Source of the DNA: Ixodes scapularis
Taxonomy: Eukaryota; Arthropoda; Arachnida; Ixodida; Ixodidae
Direction of reading: 5' to 3'
Assembly (NCBI RefSeq): GCF_016920785.2
Contig: NW_024609880.1
Location: forward strand, 47,888,296 to 47,952,295
Length of the DNA stretch: 64,000 nt
Shown here: positions 38,201 through 45,793 of the stretch, piece by piece
Layout: every line of letters starts with the position of its first letter
How positions within the stretch are numbered: the stretch's first letter is position 1
The notes under the pieces: model-generated
What the model was told of the DNA's origin: nothing
The model's input: the letters and a program-made list of their open reading frames with translations, nothing else
Database searches by the model: none
Program-made: the position numbers and the translations under genes

Positions 38201-38870
38201 GGATTTTTTTTTTTTTTAATTTATAATTTTATATAAAGTGCAAGTGCAGGATGAGGACGACGGCAAGACGTCTCTTTCCGATACCCGACCTGCAGCACGC
38301 GGTCGTTGTCTTTCGTCTTGCTCGGGCTGCGCGCGCACGCTGGAGACTCGAGTCGCAGGATCATAAGCGTCTATGGACCACGGTACATACCTCACTGTTC
38401 TTTTTGCACCATAGTGTCACGGTCTTGTCGTCTGACGAACTCAAAAAGGCAGTCTCTGGATCTGAGAAAAACAATTAAGTCAGTAACTCTTAATTAGAAT
38501 AACAAAAATCGCGGCCTGTGCTGGTACCAAAAAATCATACCGTTGTTCCTTTTGCGGATCCACCGAACGCAGTTGATCTTCTGTTTGTGATTCACGTGCG
38601 TCGAAGTAACGGCACCAGTTCCACCGTTGGCCTGTGAAAGATTTGAAGGGAATTTTACGGGTGGCAGTATGACAGAAACACGTTGCTGAAGTTCGCGAGC
38701 GATTTGATGATACGCGTTGAGCAAGGCCCGAAGCCGATCCCCAGTACCTGGGGGTCGTACAACACGACAGCATTGCACGCCGCGTAGCAGATGATGTTGT
38801 TATAACCCCAATCAAGAGCTTGGGGGTTTCGATTGCAGGCGCAGCTCGTATAAATAGCTTTTACGTCCAT
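16601..38870 (-). CDS. ELP2: Elongator complex protein 2, complete gene, 19 coding exons
   Basis: Exons in transcript order: 38870-38748, 38631-38541, 38461-38391, 33695-33551, 33062-32976, 32885-32751, 32328-32107, 29915-29820, 29727-29627, 28153-28031, 26322-26161, 25203-25015, 23463-23316, 23205-23075, 22256-22073, 20179-20058, 18263-18127, 17728-17633, 16730-16601. They sum to 2493 nt (830 residues plus TGA), close to animal ELP2 length (about 826), with every splice phase closing. Recognisable ELP2 blocks include VVLYDP at the N-terminus, ASCSQD, LLSASMD, GFYGAAYSPDG, HFDSVVDLSWDP, RPQVHGYD, FVSGADEKVL, PSLGLSNKAVY, LYGHGYELF, AFSPDDRYLLSVSRDR, RIIWSCSWS and ASCGDDH at the C-terminus. 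Known: ELP2 forms two seven-bladed WD40 propellers and scaffolds ELP1/ELP3 in Elongator, which makes xcm5U/mcm5U at tRNA wobble uridines. The product is expected mainly in the cytosol. Odd points: a likely GC-AG intron after exon 8 and an acidic duplicated insert in exon 7. Confidence 0.95.
17005..17559. mobile_element. pogo/Tigger-like MITE
   Basis: Starts TACAGTCGAACCCCTTCAT and ends GTTCGTTCTAAACGGGCTTT then TACTG, an imperfect inverted repeat with the CAGT..AACC / GG..TTACTG form of pogo-type elements. GTTCGATATAGC motifs recur in inverted order. The left flank is TA; the right is degraded to CA. It lies inside ELP2 intron 18. Confidence 0.6.
17633..17728 (-). CDS. ELP2: ELP2 exon 18 (residues 756-788)
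   Basis: Acceptor GATGCTTCAG before 17728 and donor GGC|GTATCC. Encodes YLMAVGLENGTVLLYRW and DWTLSSRLTS, matching the RYVVAVGLECGKICLY blade. The final two bases join exon 19 to give Ala. Confidence 0.92.
18127..18263 (-). CDS. ELP2: ELP2 exon 17 (residues 711-756)
   Basis: Acceptor CCTAATCAG before 18263 and donor AAAAG|GTATGT. Starts VVVWGKRPE, continues DDCLGPFESKAQL and SATAVAFAPGLP, and ends ADKR. Colinear with the VVVWGE to RYVVAVG region of the family. Confidence 0.92.
18456..19291. mobile_element. hAT element with perfect 8-bp target duplication
   Basis: Begins CAGGGATGGGCAAAATAC and ends AATACTGCCCATCCCTG. The flanks CCTTGGCG (18448-18455) and CCTTGGCG (19292-19299) are identical 8-mers. 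Ends are rich in AAATAC/GTATTT motifs, as in the widespread arthropod hAT family with this terminus. Interior non-coding. Inserted in ELP2 intron 16. Confidence 0.85.
19721..19843 (+). repeat. 29-bp minisatellite, about four copies
   Basis: The unit TGACATCCTCTAGGACAATG followed by CTTAGAGGG repeats head to tail with few changes. It sits in ELP2 intron 15 just below exon 16, with no coding role. Confidence 0.8.
20058..20179 (-). CDS. ELP2: ELP2 exon 16 (residues 670-710)
   Basis: Acceptor TTATTGCAG before 20179 and donor AAA|GTGAGT. Encodes FRKVAHADKNTAIHQ and RIIWSCSWSHDCNYFATASR then DKK, matching [24 protein letters not shown] of animal ELP2. Confidence 0.95.
20440..21400. mobile_element. 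Fold-back element with a nested hAT-like insertion
   Basis: The left arm 20440-20960 (minus the 20646-20898 insertion) and right arm 21125-21390 are diverged inverted copies. Shared segments include GCCAGGCTCAACGGCGGACG / CGTTGACCCTGGC, AACTCCCTCTTTGT / CAGAAAGGGAGCTA and ATTGATAGATGGCG / CACCATCTATCAAT. Related single-arm copy at 2890-3275. Lies in ELP2 intron 15. Confidence 0.6.
20646..20898. mobile_element. 253-bp MITE with CAGGGGCGGATCCAG termini
   Basis: CAGGGGCGGATCCAG at the left and CTGGATCCGCCCCTG at the right form a 15-bp terminal inverted repeat. Flanks CGCGGACG and TGCGGGCG are similar 8-mers, consistent with hAT. The interior is G and C homopolymer runs. Confidence 0.7.
22073..22256 (-). 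CDS. ELP2: ELP2 exon 15 (residues 609-670)
   Basis: Encodes HAAIILWDTETWKEL, LTITQMAFSPDDRYLLSVSR and DRSW. The acceptor is CAGCAG before 22256, or one codon earlier (22259), which would add a Gln. The donor is GTCA|GTAAAT. An upstream GC donor (ACAG|GCAAGC) keeps the same phase but shortens the loop by six residues. The GT site is preferred. Confidence 0.92.
23075..23205 (-). CDS. ELP2: ELP2 exon 14 (residues 565-608)
   Basis: Acceptor GTGTTTAG before 23205 and donor AAG|GTGTGT. Reads PPAEEDLIQNTLWSEVRKLY then GHGYELFAVAG and LVASACK, closely matching the ELP2 block that opens a blade of the second propeller. Confidence 0.95.
23316..23463 (-). CDS. ELP2: ELP2 exon 13 (residues 516-565)
   Basis: Acceptor TTCATCCAG before 23463 and donor CCG|GTATGG. 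Encodes EGASVPSLGLSNKAVY, matching EGATVPALGLSNKAVF, then a variable acidic or basic loop and YFTPVALT. The last base joins the next exon to form Glu of LTEPP. Confidence 0.93.
23655..24572. mobile_element. Repeat element with ATTTACTCGC/GCGAG termini and triplicated core
   Basis: The left end ACCGTATTTACTCGCAGAAT followed by GAACGCAC mirrors the right end GTGCGTTCATTACGCGAGTG followed by CGTTCG. Inside, a segment from TTACCTCCTTGCGCGCGG through CTGCGCTGTG plus an A tract and CTCCTCTTTT is repeated three times (about 23810, 23965, 24140). A 16-bp hairpin (AGGAACAGACACAGAG with inverted partner) lies at 24279-24328. Related fragment at 49130-49260. Lies in ELP2 intron 12. Confidence 0.6.
25015..25203 (-). 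CDS. ELP2: ELP2 exon 12 (residues 453-515)
   Basis: Acceptor GTTTCAG before 25203 and donor AAG|GTAAGC. Carries WKEIARPQVHGYDMSC and FVSGADEKVLRAFEGTRNF, the most diagnostic ELP2 stretch in the window. 63 codons, phase 0 at both ends. Confidence 0.95.
25807..26000. mobile_element. Short fold-back MITE
   Basis: The left part ACCCCGTTTTACCCTATGAT followed by TACTACGAGCCATC is matched in inverted order by GATGGCTCGTAGCA and GTAAGGTGAAACAGGGTG. About 195 bp, in ELP2 intron 11, next to exon 11. Confidence 0.6.
26161..26322 (-). CDS. ELP2: ELP2 exon 11 (residues 399-452)
   Basis: Acceptor CACATCAG before 26322 and donor ATG|GTATAG. Contains GGHFDSVVDLSWDPRGEYLL then KDKTTRLHAPW, matching the SGHFDGVQDLVWDP and DQTTRLFAPW blocks. 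54 codons, phase 0 at both ends. Confidence 0.93.
26774..26905 (+). repeat. Possible tRNA-derived SINE
   Basis: TGGCCGAGTGGGC near 26776 fits an RNA polymerase III A box, and GGGTTTGGATTTC about 45 bases later is a degenerate B box. The spacing and the AGCATGTGCGGCTCGCACGC middle recall a Leu/Ser-type tRNA body. The B box is poor, so this is a SINE relic at best. Confidence 0.4.
27154..27785. other. AT-rich intronic stretch
   Basis: Intron 10 of ELP2. Strongly AT-rich, with no recognised element except a small hairpin CTGTAATGG...CCATTACAG at 27741-27771. Confidence 0.5.
28031..28153 (-). CDS. ELP2: ELP2 exon 10 (residues 358-398)
   Basis: Acceptor TCGTCTAG before 28153 and donor GAA|GTAAGG. 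Encodes VRLGGVGGNAMGFYGA, SPDGTSILAHGF and GALHLWRL, colinear with the VGEVGGNTLGFY block. 41 codons, phase 0 at both ends. Confidence 0.93.
28536..28696. repeat. Small G/C-tract MITE with ACGTAGCCAG/CTGGCTATGT ends
   Basis: ACGTAGCCAGTGGGGG at the left and AAAATCCTGGCTATGT at the right are inverted relatives enclosing G and C homopolymers. Similar in design to the 20646-20898 element. In ELP2 intron 9. Confidence 0.5.
29153..29478. mobile_element. MITE with AATGCGAAAGCAT termini
   Basis: The left terminus AATGCGAAAGCAT and right ATGCTTTCGTATT are inverted repeats. The interior has an inverted pair around CGTTGAAACTGACGCGC / ATCAGTTTCAACGACC and ends GACAGTTAATGCTTTCGTAT as in the copy at 6060-6490. 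In ELP2 intron 9. Confidence 0.6.
29627..29727 (-). CDS. ELP2: ELP2 exon 9 (residues 324-357)
   Basis: Acceptor TTTTCCAG before 29727 and donor AAG|GTATTT. Reads HNLLSASMDATLIVWEPD then ASGLWIEK, matching the RLLSASMDKTMILWAPD block of animal ELP2. Phase 0 at the 3' end. Confidence 0.93.
29820..29915 (-). CDS. ELP2: ELP2 exon 8 (residues 292-324), GC donor
   Basis: Acceptor CCCACAAG before 29915. Encodes VTLETILSGHEDWAFSARWHP, aligning with the LAGHENWVNAVHWQP segment (WD40 blade). No GT follows the conserved RWHP segment for about 60 bases. The donor that keeps phase and conserved residues is AAAG|GCAACA, a GC-AG intron. A weaker GT inside the exon (TTCA|GTGCAC) also keeps phase but would delete the conserved RWHP. 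Confidence 0.85.
30037..31595. mobile_element. 1.56-kb element with AGAGCCCTGC termini and GGATATCCGC-type subterminal repeats
   Basis: AGAGCCCTGCGCGGATA at the left and TATGCAGGGCTCT at the right are terminal inverted repeats. Both subterminal zones carry many CCGCATCCG/GCGGAT motifs (30045-30200 and 31440-31590). The interior has unrecognised frames at 30754-31108 with no transposase motif. No clear target duplication. Sits in ELP2 intron 7. Confidence 0.6.
32107..32328 (-). CDS. ELP2: ELP2 exon 7 (residues 218-292) with duplicated acidic insert
   Basis: Acceptor AATTACAG before 32328 and donor TTG|GTGAGT. Starts MYLASCSQDNLLRVW (WD blade), then a strongly acidic linker of Glu, Asp and Ser with a direct duplication of SDEDVE, then TSFTLED, which aligns with the NTFTIE segment of animal ELP2. 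The linker is longer and more acidic than the corresponding vertebrate loop. Confidence 0.92.
32751..32885 (-). CDS. ELP2: ELP2 exon 6 (residues 173-218)
   Basis: Acceptor CCCTCAG before 32885 and donor GCG|GTGAGT. Contains MMAWGGTDALVH and then LHGHDDWVRGLDF, the GHEDWIRGVEW-like signature that is among the best conserved ELP2 segments. Confidence 0.92.
32976..33062 (-). CDS. ELP2: ELP2 exon 5 (residues 144-173)
   Basis: Acceptor CTTTGCAG before 33062 and donor ACA|GTACGG. Codes for QVIELKRNSALDVRLTLLPG, matching the beta-strand region before the third blade of animal ELP2. The split codon with exon 6 gives Ile followed by PMMAWGGTD. Confidence 0.85.
33551..33695 (-). CDS. ELP2: ELP2 exon 4 (residues 96-144)
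   Basis: Acceptor GCACAG before 33695 and donor TTG|GTATGT. Encodes a WD40 blade starting VAVLGGHTGTV and ending SSDATIRLWDI. The GH and WD landmarks of the repeat are intact. Confidence 0.9.
33787..35225 (-). pseudogene. Non-LTR retrotransposon, 5'-truncated, dead reverse transcriptase
   Basis: The - strand frame 35205-34906 carries CPLLFMIYLSKMEKRL, LMYADNIVLVSE and ICSREGDSLGLKFS, domains 4 to 6 of a non-LTR reverse transcriptase. The catalytic YADD box reads YADN, losing the second Asp. Frame 34725-34330 has the downstream FGNAVLCMRSE and HGNIPNEGVQGDMGW region, and 34329-34132 has LFEARTGVLR. A (TCCA)n tail lies at the 3' end (about 33790-33805 as TGGATGGA on +). Truncated by a poly-C tract at 35226. 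Lies in ELP2 intron 3. Confidence 0.8.
35269..35842. mobile_element. 574-bp hAT-like MITE with 34-bp inverted termini and exact 8-bp duplication
   Basis: Left CAACGTTACTAAAACACTCA plus GTTGGGAAACTCC, with the right end its reverse complement. The flanks GGGGTGGC (35261-35268) and GGGGTGGC (35843-35850) are identical and come from the terminal sequence of the host element. Interior non-coding. Confidence 0.85.
36300..37990 (-). pseudogene. piggyBac-family transposase, frameshifted, catalytic Asp lost
   Basis: Reading the - strand from 37990: an acidic N-terminus (ISEESEEEE), then SPIEYFQGFFDDPAFNLIL, then DRWEEVKSLLHF, DEQMVSLKG (first catalytic Asp), YKWGYKIFILCDSSG (second), VPGFPLIGASGN, YYNWFTSLNLL where active relatives have DNWFTS (third Asp, here Tyr), TYNKYMEGVDLFDALIAYYW and a C-terminal Cys/His zinc-binding tail RCKKPGCKGIPTNVTCSKC. 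Frame breaks lie near 37800, 37350, 36900 and 36700, the last with a stop. Length and domain order are those of a full transposase (DDE_Tnp_1_7). TTAA-flanked ends were not found. Confidence 0.85.
38391..38461 (-). CDS. ELP2: ELP2 exon 3 (residues 72-95)
   Basis: Short 71-nt exon between TTTCTCAG and GAG|GTATGT. Reads FLSSSDDKTVTLW, a typical WD40 blade end. Phase 0 at its 3' end. It precedes the 4.7-kb intron packed with mobile elements. Confidence 0.88.
38541..38631 (-). CDS. ELP2: ELP2 exon 2 (residues 42-72)
   Basis: Acceptor TTTCACAG before 38631 and donor ACG|GTATGA. Contains KINCVRWIRKRN, aligning with the ARVNCIQW segment of the first WD repeat. Ends one base into a codon that the next exon completes as Asp. 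Confidence 0.88.
38748..38870 (-). CDS. ELP2: ELP2 exon 1 (start codon, residues 1-41)
   Basis: ATG at 38870-38868 opens 41 codons ending CAG|GTACTG. The reading ends in NAVVLYDPQ, aligning with the CSVVLYDP segment near the N-terminus of animal ELP2. The ATG gives an N-terminus of family length. An upstream in-frame ATG near 38996 is possible but would add residues unlike the family. Confidence 0.85.
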
Positions 38871-39234
38871 TTCAAAAGTTTGAGACCTCGCACAACGCGC
38901 CCCACGTGCGGCGTTAGTTCTGCCTGGTACGATCGTAGCGCCACCGCTCTTTCCGGGTCCAGAACAGCTGTTCGAACCATTACTAATAGCACGCATAGTT
39001 ATCCTTCGTTTTATTAACCAAATAATTTATATTGTATTTTAACTTGTTTTAATTTTGTACACGACTTTGTTATACAACTTTGAAGTAATGTAGAACGTCC
39101 TATATTTTGCTTATCGTGAAGTCTTGCCAGGTGGAGATTGCAAGATGGCCGACGTTGAGTTGCGGGAGTGATGCTCTGTGCGGTGAATTTGTGGTGATTA
39201 TGCTCCGTGGCGCTTTTTAGGATTCTTGTGCAAG
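38871..39234. promoter_or_regulatory. Candidate head-to-head promoter between ELP2 and an unidentified + strand transcript
   Basis: Upstream of the ELP2 ATG the sequence is CpG-containing and includes CCGGAAAG (ETS-like, - strand, near 38950). On the + strand CAAGATGGCC near 39150 resembles a YY1 start-site element, and CAAG|GTAAGC at 39231-39240 is a good splice donor. This would fit a non-coding first exon of a gene extending rightwards. No downstream coding exon was recognised, so this is a suggestion only. Confidence 0.3.
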
Positions 39235-42200
39235 GTAAGCCTTCGGTTCTTCGTCTAGTCTATAGGATATCGAATGTATCCGCTCGACTGGACGCTTGAA
39301 ATACGGTCTGCAGGGGCCTCGAATTGGAAACGCTGTCAGCTCCGATTCCAATTAAGCCTAACGTTTTGTACCGCTTTCGATGGGATCGTGGCGTTTAGTT
39401 GGCCCCATAGTCCCCTTCCAAAAATACCGGTGGTGGTTTTACTGACGGCGCTGCTCAAACTCGTCAGTTGCGCAGTTACGTCGACACCGCTTTTCAGTAG
39501 GTGCGTTAATTTGCCGCAGTACCGCAGCTCTCCGATGTCTGTGTCAATTGCATCGGAAACTTCTCACGCTGCGTGAGTCCGACCCTGCTGAATATGCTCG
39601 CGTGCTTACAACACGTACGTTGCCGCGATGTATGTCATAGAGGCGTGCTTGTGTCATTCGTCTTTCACCTCCAACCGGTGCCTACGTGGAAACGCGTCCT
39701 CGAAATGCCGCGATAGCGAACGCGACTGACGTTGACACCGTGTTGACCGTGTGGCATGTGTAAACACAGCGAGAGGAGATGCACGGTGGGGAGCACACGG
39801 GATACCAGTCGCAGCACGAACAACTCGTAATCCTAGTCGCACGTGCTGCAATGTCGTTGTTCAGACTCAATGCCGGCTACTATCATATGACGCCCGAGAA
39901 CCCTCACTGCCCTCACCCTGAACTCGGTGGTTATTTCCAAGTTCCGGGATGTCGTGTCGATCACAAAGTCGTCTCCGATGATGATGTGTGCTCACGCCTC
40001 TTCTCTCTGGTGATCGTCTCCCAATGAGGTACGGTAAACAGACAATTTTAATGCTATAGTCAGGTGACCGTCTTGTAACTTTTTGTGTGCAGAATGCTGG
40101 AAAAGTGCTAGAAGTTTATAGAAGATTGTCGGTTTGCATCGTTTCATTGGCAGGCTGATACAAAATTCAAAGAAGGTACTGCAACTTCCGCATTTCCACT
40201 ACTTTGTCGGTTTCAGAGTCAAGTACGTTTCTTCCCGTCTGGTGATTCTCTTTACGCATGTCGTCGTGAACACGAGAATCCACGGTATTATGAGTCGGGG
40301 GACCCCCGGTCTCATGGTGGGGACGCGCCCGCGTGTCGTCATCGTCGTTTTTCGAGTCGTGCAATGCCGTGCTGGCAGCGACGCTTGATAGTGGCGGCCT
40401 TTCCCGCCGGACGTTGTGTTTTATCATGCGCTAGCGTATTGTTGCTGTTGGATGACTTCGTCCCGCGACGATCTCTGCTCCGTTTGTTTGTCTGAGGGAC
40501 TTCCTCTTCATTAAGAAAACGTCATAGTCTGGAGGTTGAAGCAAAAGGGGACATCTTTTTTTATTTCTTTCTTTTTTTTTTTATTATATTTGCCTACCTG
40601 CGGAATAATCACCCAACTGAAAACCTGCTGATGCCGTTCGTCATGTCTTGCATCAAGCTTGGGAGGAGTGGGGAGGCAGAGCGTTCTATGATGACAGTAA
40701 CGGCAACACAAATATGATAGATGGACGGTGCATAAGTACGCCCGGTCGAAGCAGCACCGTTCTAGTTCGACGTTGAGTCGTTCGCCCGGTTATTTTTTTC
40801 TTTCTTTCTTTTTTTTTTTTTTTTTTGTGTCCATGCTATCAGTCGTGATCTCCTCAGCCACGCTCAATACTTCATTGAGTAAAGAGAAATTAATTCGTTT
40901 TTCGGCAGCGTTATTTGTACTCTCGGCGGCTGTGTGGGGCCTATGAGTATTCGTCTCAGTATGAGCGCGTGCCCTTCTCGCATTAACCGCAGCCGCGGTA
41001 GATGTGTGTGTGTGTCAAACACCAAAACGGAAAACTCCCTCGAACACGGACCATTAGGAACATTGTGACGACGTTCAACGATCGAAAACTACGATACATG
41101 GTGCAATGCCGTGTTGCCGCTCTTGCCCAAGTTATCTGTACAGAGGCACAGCGCTTGCACAATGTGTACAATGAAACGGCCCTTACCCCACGTTGGGCGC
41201 CACAGAACGAGGGAAATTCATTCTGCCTTTTTCGTGAACTGTCGAGAGTCTGCCCAGCGTCCACAGCCGAACAAAAAGTTCGATCCGATCAGAACTTGCG
41301 TTTGCTTTTAAGTTTCTCGTCTCAATGATGGCAGTGAAAGTGTGTCACTCTCCACGAGTCTGTCTAGTTCGGAATTAAACGAAACGATCTGTGTTTGGAG
41401 CGACATCTCGAGTGGGAGGATTTGATCTGTCCCAACAGCCATTGCTCGGTTTGGTTAGTCATGGGGAGACACTCTAAAAGATTCACGTAAGAACGGTTCA
41501 TGTCGTGTTAGCAGGGAGCAAAACACATTGTGGAATAATCAGGAAAATGGAGGTGTCTACATGTTTTTTTGCTTACGCTCGGTCGATACGCGAGAGGTGC
41601 CAAAACGGCGACTACTTACTATTGCATCTCATATGCAACAAGTCTTTTCTCGCAGCTTGTAAAATAGCAATGATACATTCGAGGCGATTGGTCCAGAGTA
41701 AAGGTTTTTTGGTTCTTCCTGAACTGTCATTGTTCGTGTCTGCCTCTTTTTCATAGACCGGATGCTTCGACAATTTGCTTCGGACAGTCGTCGTAGAGTC
41801 GCCCGTGCATGGCTCCGTTGACTTCATTATTTTTATTTTATCTTTTTTTCGTTGGCGTCCTTCGGGCCGTGAATGCTCCCCTTTCTCGTTTCTACGCTCG
41901 AGTTCATGTTTTTATGTAGTACCCTGTCTGGCTCGCTGGTCCGAGGAACTGAATTTTTCTTTGGCGGCCTTCCCTTTTCACGAAGCGCCGCCGGAGGCCG
42001 AGAGGGGGGATCGCGTTCAGGGCCGCTGGCGTGCGCGTCCGAAGCGCGATAACGAGTCACAACACCGCGCCTTTTGTGTTGTGTCAAAACAGCCACCTTT
42101 CTCCCGAGGGGGGAAGACAATCGGGCTCGAGTGGGCGCCCGATAGCCCCCGCCGATTATGATTGTACTCTCGCGGAACAAACGCCCGCGCTACTTGCATC

Positions 42201-43320
42201 GGACGCAGATCGTCTCGGTGGCGTGAGCATCACTCCCTTGTTAATTGTGGATAGATTTACGAAATACCTTTGGGATCTATGACACTGCCGGAAACCCGTC
42301 TCTTTGTTCTGGTTAGGTAAGTTTGCTTTGTGTGTGTTGGGGGGATGTACGGCGTACTATCGAAATATTTTTGTTGCGCGTGAAACGTAAGGGCTCGAAA
42401 AAACCGTTATCCTGCCTGACTTTGGAAGTCGTCCGAGCTGCTGTGGTGATTGGCGTGCGACTGCGCTACGCGACTGCAGCTCGTTCTACTTCAGGACGGG
42501 TCAACTTAGTAGGGGGGGGGGGGGGGGGGGGGTTATTTTTAGCTGACGTCTCCTGGTTTATTTTCGCAGTCCGCTTAATTAGCGGACCAAACAAGAAACA
42601 GTGCCACGTCGCACGCACAAATGTCAGAACTCTTTTTTTTTTTTTTTGGTTAGCACAAAGTTTTAGAGACTAGTGTCACGTCACGAACTCCGGAGTGCCT
42701 TAAAGGAAGTAACGTATTTTTTTTTTTTTTTAGTGGGGAGGGGTTTTAGCAGAAGAAAAGGGAGGCTGCGAAAAAAAAAAAAGCGACGCCTGATAACTAT
42801 CTCATACAAGCGACTCGGCCGAATAACATTGCATCCGCAATAACAGTCCTGTAGCTTCCGCAGTCCTCCACCGCTGTCGAAGCTTCTTGCTCGAGCGAAC
42901 GCAAGCGAAAGTCACGTGCACGTGCTGTCGCAGCAGCACGGAAGCTGCGCAGCCTTGACAGCGTAGCACTCTATGACGTCACGTCACTGAGGTAATGCCG
43001 CTGTCGGCACTGTGGTGTGGGCAGAGGGGCTCGTTTGTAAACAGCGTGTTAGTGTATAGCAACTTCCTGTAACGCTCTAATGTAACGGAAGCGCGTCACA
43101 CGAGTGCGGCGTCAGCGTTCGACTGCGACTCCTGTCTTCACTGGTACAACACGAGAATGGGGGCTTGGGGGAGGGGAGGGGGGGGGGGGGGCGTGGGCGG
43201 GCACATGTAGATATACGGAACATAAAAAGAATCTTCATACAGCCCGAGTGCAAAAAAACAAAACAAAAAAAAAAAAAAAAACCTTTACAAGGCGCGATAT
43301 GTTTTTTTGTTTTTTTTTCC
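39235..43320. other. Long stretch without recognised coding exon
   Basis: Moderate GC with many T and A tracts (40555, 40793, 42628, 42718) and a G run at 42511-42532. Open frames such as 39779-40027 and 41775-42161 match no family I know. It may be a first intron of a + strand gene starting near 39150, but that is untested. Confidence 0.4.
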
Positions 43321-43321
43321 C

Positions 43322-44015
43322 AGATATTACAAGCTTTGGTGATAAACTGACAGTACTTGTCCATCTCCTCATCCCTGGCGTCTCTAATGTTGGGACCTTC
43401 CACGCAAACTTTCATTAGGGCATCTACATGGGCGGGAGTCAGACGAGACCTTTCTGAGGTAAGGATCCTGTTTATGGTTGAGAAGGTATCTCTACATCAG
43501 CAGTTCCAACAGGAAGAAGCGAGATCTTCTTTGCTGCAGCAAACAGGGCAGGAAACGTGGCTTGCCTCTCGACTCCGCACGCAAGTGCCAGCAGTTCTTT
43601 CTGCGAAGCCAGGTTGCCGGAATATCTTCCGTAGATCTTATATGCGCTGACCATGTCCTCTTCGCTCGTCCCGCGCATCTCTGATATTTTTCTGAAATTT
43701 GGATTTACCTCTCTTGATAAGTAAATTTCGTGAATTCTCGCCAGCTCTAGAAACTCGTCAGAAAAACCTTTTGTGCGTGTTGTTTACAACTTTTTCTTTG
43801 TGCAAAGCTGGTCTTTGGAGGTCTTTTCCGCTCTCCTCGTCGTCATCCTCCACTCGCACTTCATTTCTTAGTGCTTCTTGCACGAGGAGTTCTGCCTCCA
43901 ACTTGAGACTTTCCATACTGATGTTTCCAATTGATGGCATGACTGCTCGGAGGTCGGTGCGCTTTATGGCAGCGTAAAATCGACTAAGTAAAGGATTTTG
44001 TTTTCGCTCCCTGCA
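43322..44015 (-). pseudogene. hAT transposase C-terminal remnant
   Basis: On the - strand: LLSRFYAAIKRTDLRAV and SLKLEAELLVQEALRNEV, then a spacer, LLPVGTADVE, and after a frame change TFSTINRILTSERSRLTP, HVDALMKVCVEGPNIRD and DEEMDKY. This order is the hAT dimerisation region of the ZNF862/KIAA1586-like group of domesticated and mobile transposases. At least one in-frame stop (near 43757) and frameshifts near 43490 and 43680 make it a pseudogene. The N-terminal zinc finger and catalytic core are absent. Confidence 0.75.
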
Positions 44016-45710
44016 AGCATTACTCCTGCCTTTCTCTACGTCGATGGTGCCGGCGGTGTTCAGGGACTTTCATTTTACGGGTGTCCGGTTTTCCCGAATT
44101 GGTCAGGCTGACAGCTTCTTTGTTTGCGGTTTGATCAACTCGGGGCTCGATAATTGTTCATGGTTTGACCTCACATCTCGAAGGACGAAGCGGATTAGTT
44201 TCCATCTGCGAACGTTTGGTTTGTTTCTCTTCGTAGACTCGTAGGATTGACGGGAGAGGCTAGTGGTGTTGACTTTCGAGAGGGTCAGCTCGGCGGCGTG
44301 CGACGCCGAGACGGTGTTGTCGCCATACTCCCGCCTCTTCCTTTCTTTTCCGTCGCGGGGGGATTTGCTTAATAAATGGGATTGTCCGGCGAACACCGGA
44401 AGTTATTAGGCGAAAATGCCTATATATATACATGTCTAGCACGTTCATTTCTTTTTAGGCTGCCCCAATATTCGCACAATCTACCATAAGCTGAGGTACG
44501 AAACTACACACTTGATTTCGCAATACTCAATGGCTGACATATATAGCAACCGTGTGGCGTCACATAACGCAAAGGATCGTCGGGTGGTGGGGATCATATT
44601 CGTGACTGCATTGTATTTTGTTTCTTAGTATATGATATTTTAGTCTAAACCACGTCGAAATACATTCCTTGTGATGCGATCCCCGAGCGTGTGTTTGCCA
44701 GAAATTGCGTCTTTTACCGGGATATTATTCGAAAATTGACACGAGCTCCGGGGAAACCATGCAAGAGTTCCACGCACTGAAAGATCATTCCTTAATGTGA
44801 TTTTTCAGGCTTCTTGTATTTTATGAACATTCTTAACCGGGCCGCCGTTTAGACTCAGCCTTCCAGCTGCCGTAAAGCTTGCCCCAAAAGGGTGGCCGAG
44901 GAACAGGAGACCGCGTTTGTGACTATTCGGCGTGATTTGGCCGGGAGGTGTATGTTGGTATGAAGAAGAGTTTGCGGTTGTTTTTGTGCAGTATGGAGGG
45001 CGATATTTTTGTGTTTATTAATTTTTGCCAGTGACGCGTGTAGAGGGAAGCCACGGCTCGTCTTTTTGTATGAGTAGCAGTAGTATTTATGCGCGCTTGT
45101 GAGCGCAGGCGTCGCAGAAAGGCGTGTAGCCCGTACACCAAGTGCCTGTGACGCTCGACTTGATGGGACAAGGAGCCAGCTGCTGGTAAACCAAACACCT
45201 CCCGGGCTTGCACTAACCGAATATTGATTATGCTGCACCAATACTGAAATGATCTTTTTTTTTTTTTAACTGAGTTTTTAGAGACAGGGTTGGAGTGGCG
45301 AGGTACGTATCTGACAGTCCTGCAAGCAGTGCCTTCGGTCACTACGTGATGCCGCGCCGAACGTGCCAGTGGAGACCGAAACTTAGTAGTTTATCGGTAC
45401 CGAGAAAGTTTTGCCGAGCGCTCCTCTCCGTCAGGAACGCTTCGAGTTTTCAAAAAGTTCACGAAGCTATGTTCTCTCGCTAGCCTCGATTTGAGACTGT
45501 GGCTCTGTTTTCACGATGTTTCTTTGGTCCGTCGAAGTGACTACATATATTGGCTTCTCAACTTGTCCCGCTATGATTTACTACTGAGATGCCCGAAGGT
45601 GGTGGACTGGTTAGAACGCATGAAGGCATTACTGCTCTAGAGAAAAGAAGGAAAAAATAAAAAAGATTTTTTCGGTGGCGAAAACAAATTGAAGTACAGA
45701 AGATGGGGAG
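44016..45710. other. Stretch without recognised gene
   Basis: Only short overlapping frames, none resembling a known family. One T tract at 45256-45267. Confidence 0.4.
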
Positions 45711-45718
45711 AAGGGAGT

Positions 45719-45719
<1 letters not shown>

Positions 45720-45791
<72 letters not shown>
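45720..45791. repeat. (AT)n microsatellite, about 36 units
   Basis: Uninterrupted TA dinucleotide run directly abutting the element at 45792. Frames through it read as alternating Tyr-Ile and are not genes. Confidence 0.98.
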
Positions 45792-45793
<2 letters not shown>

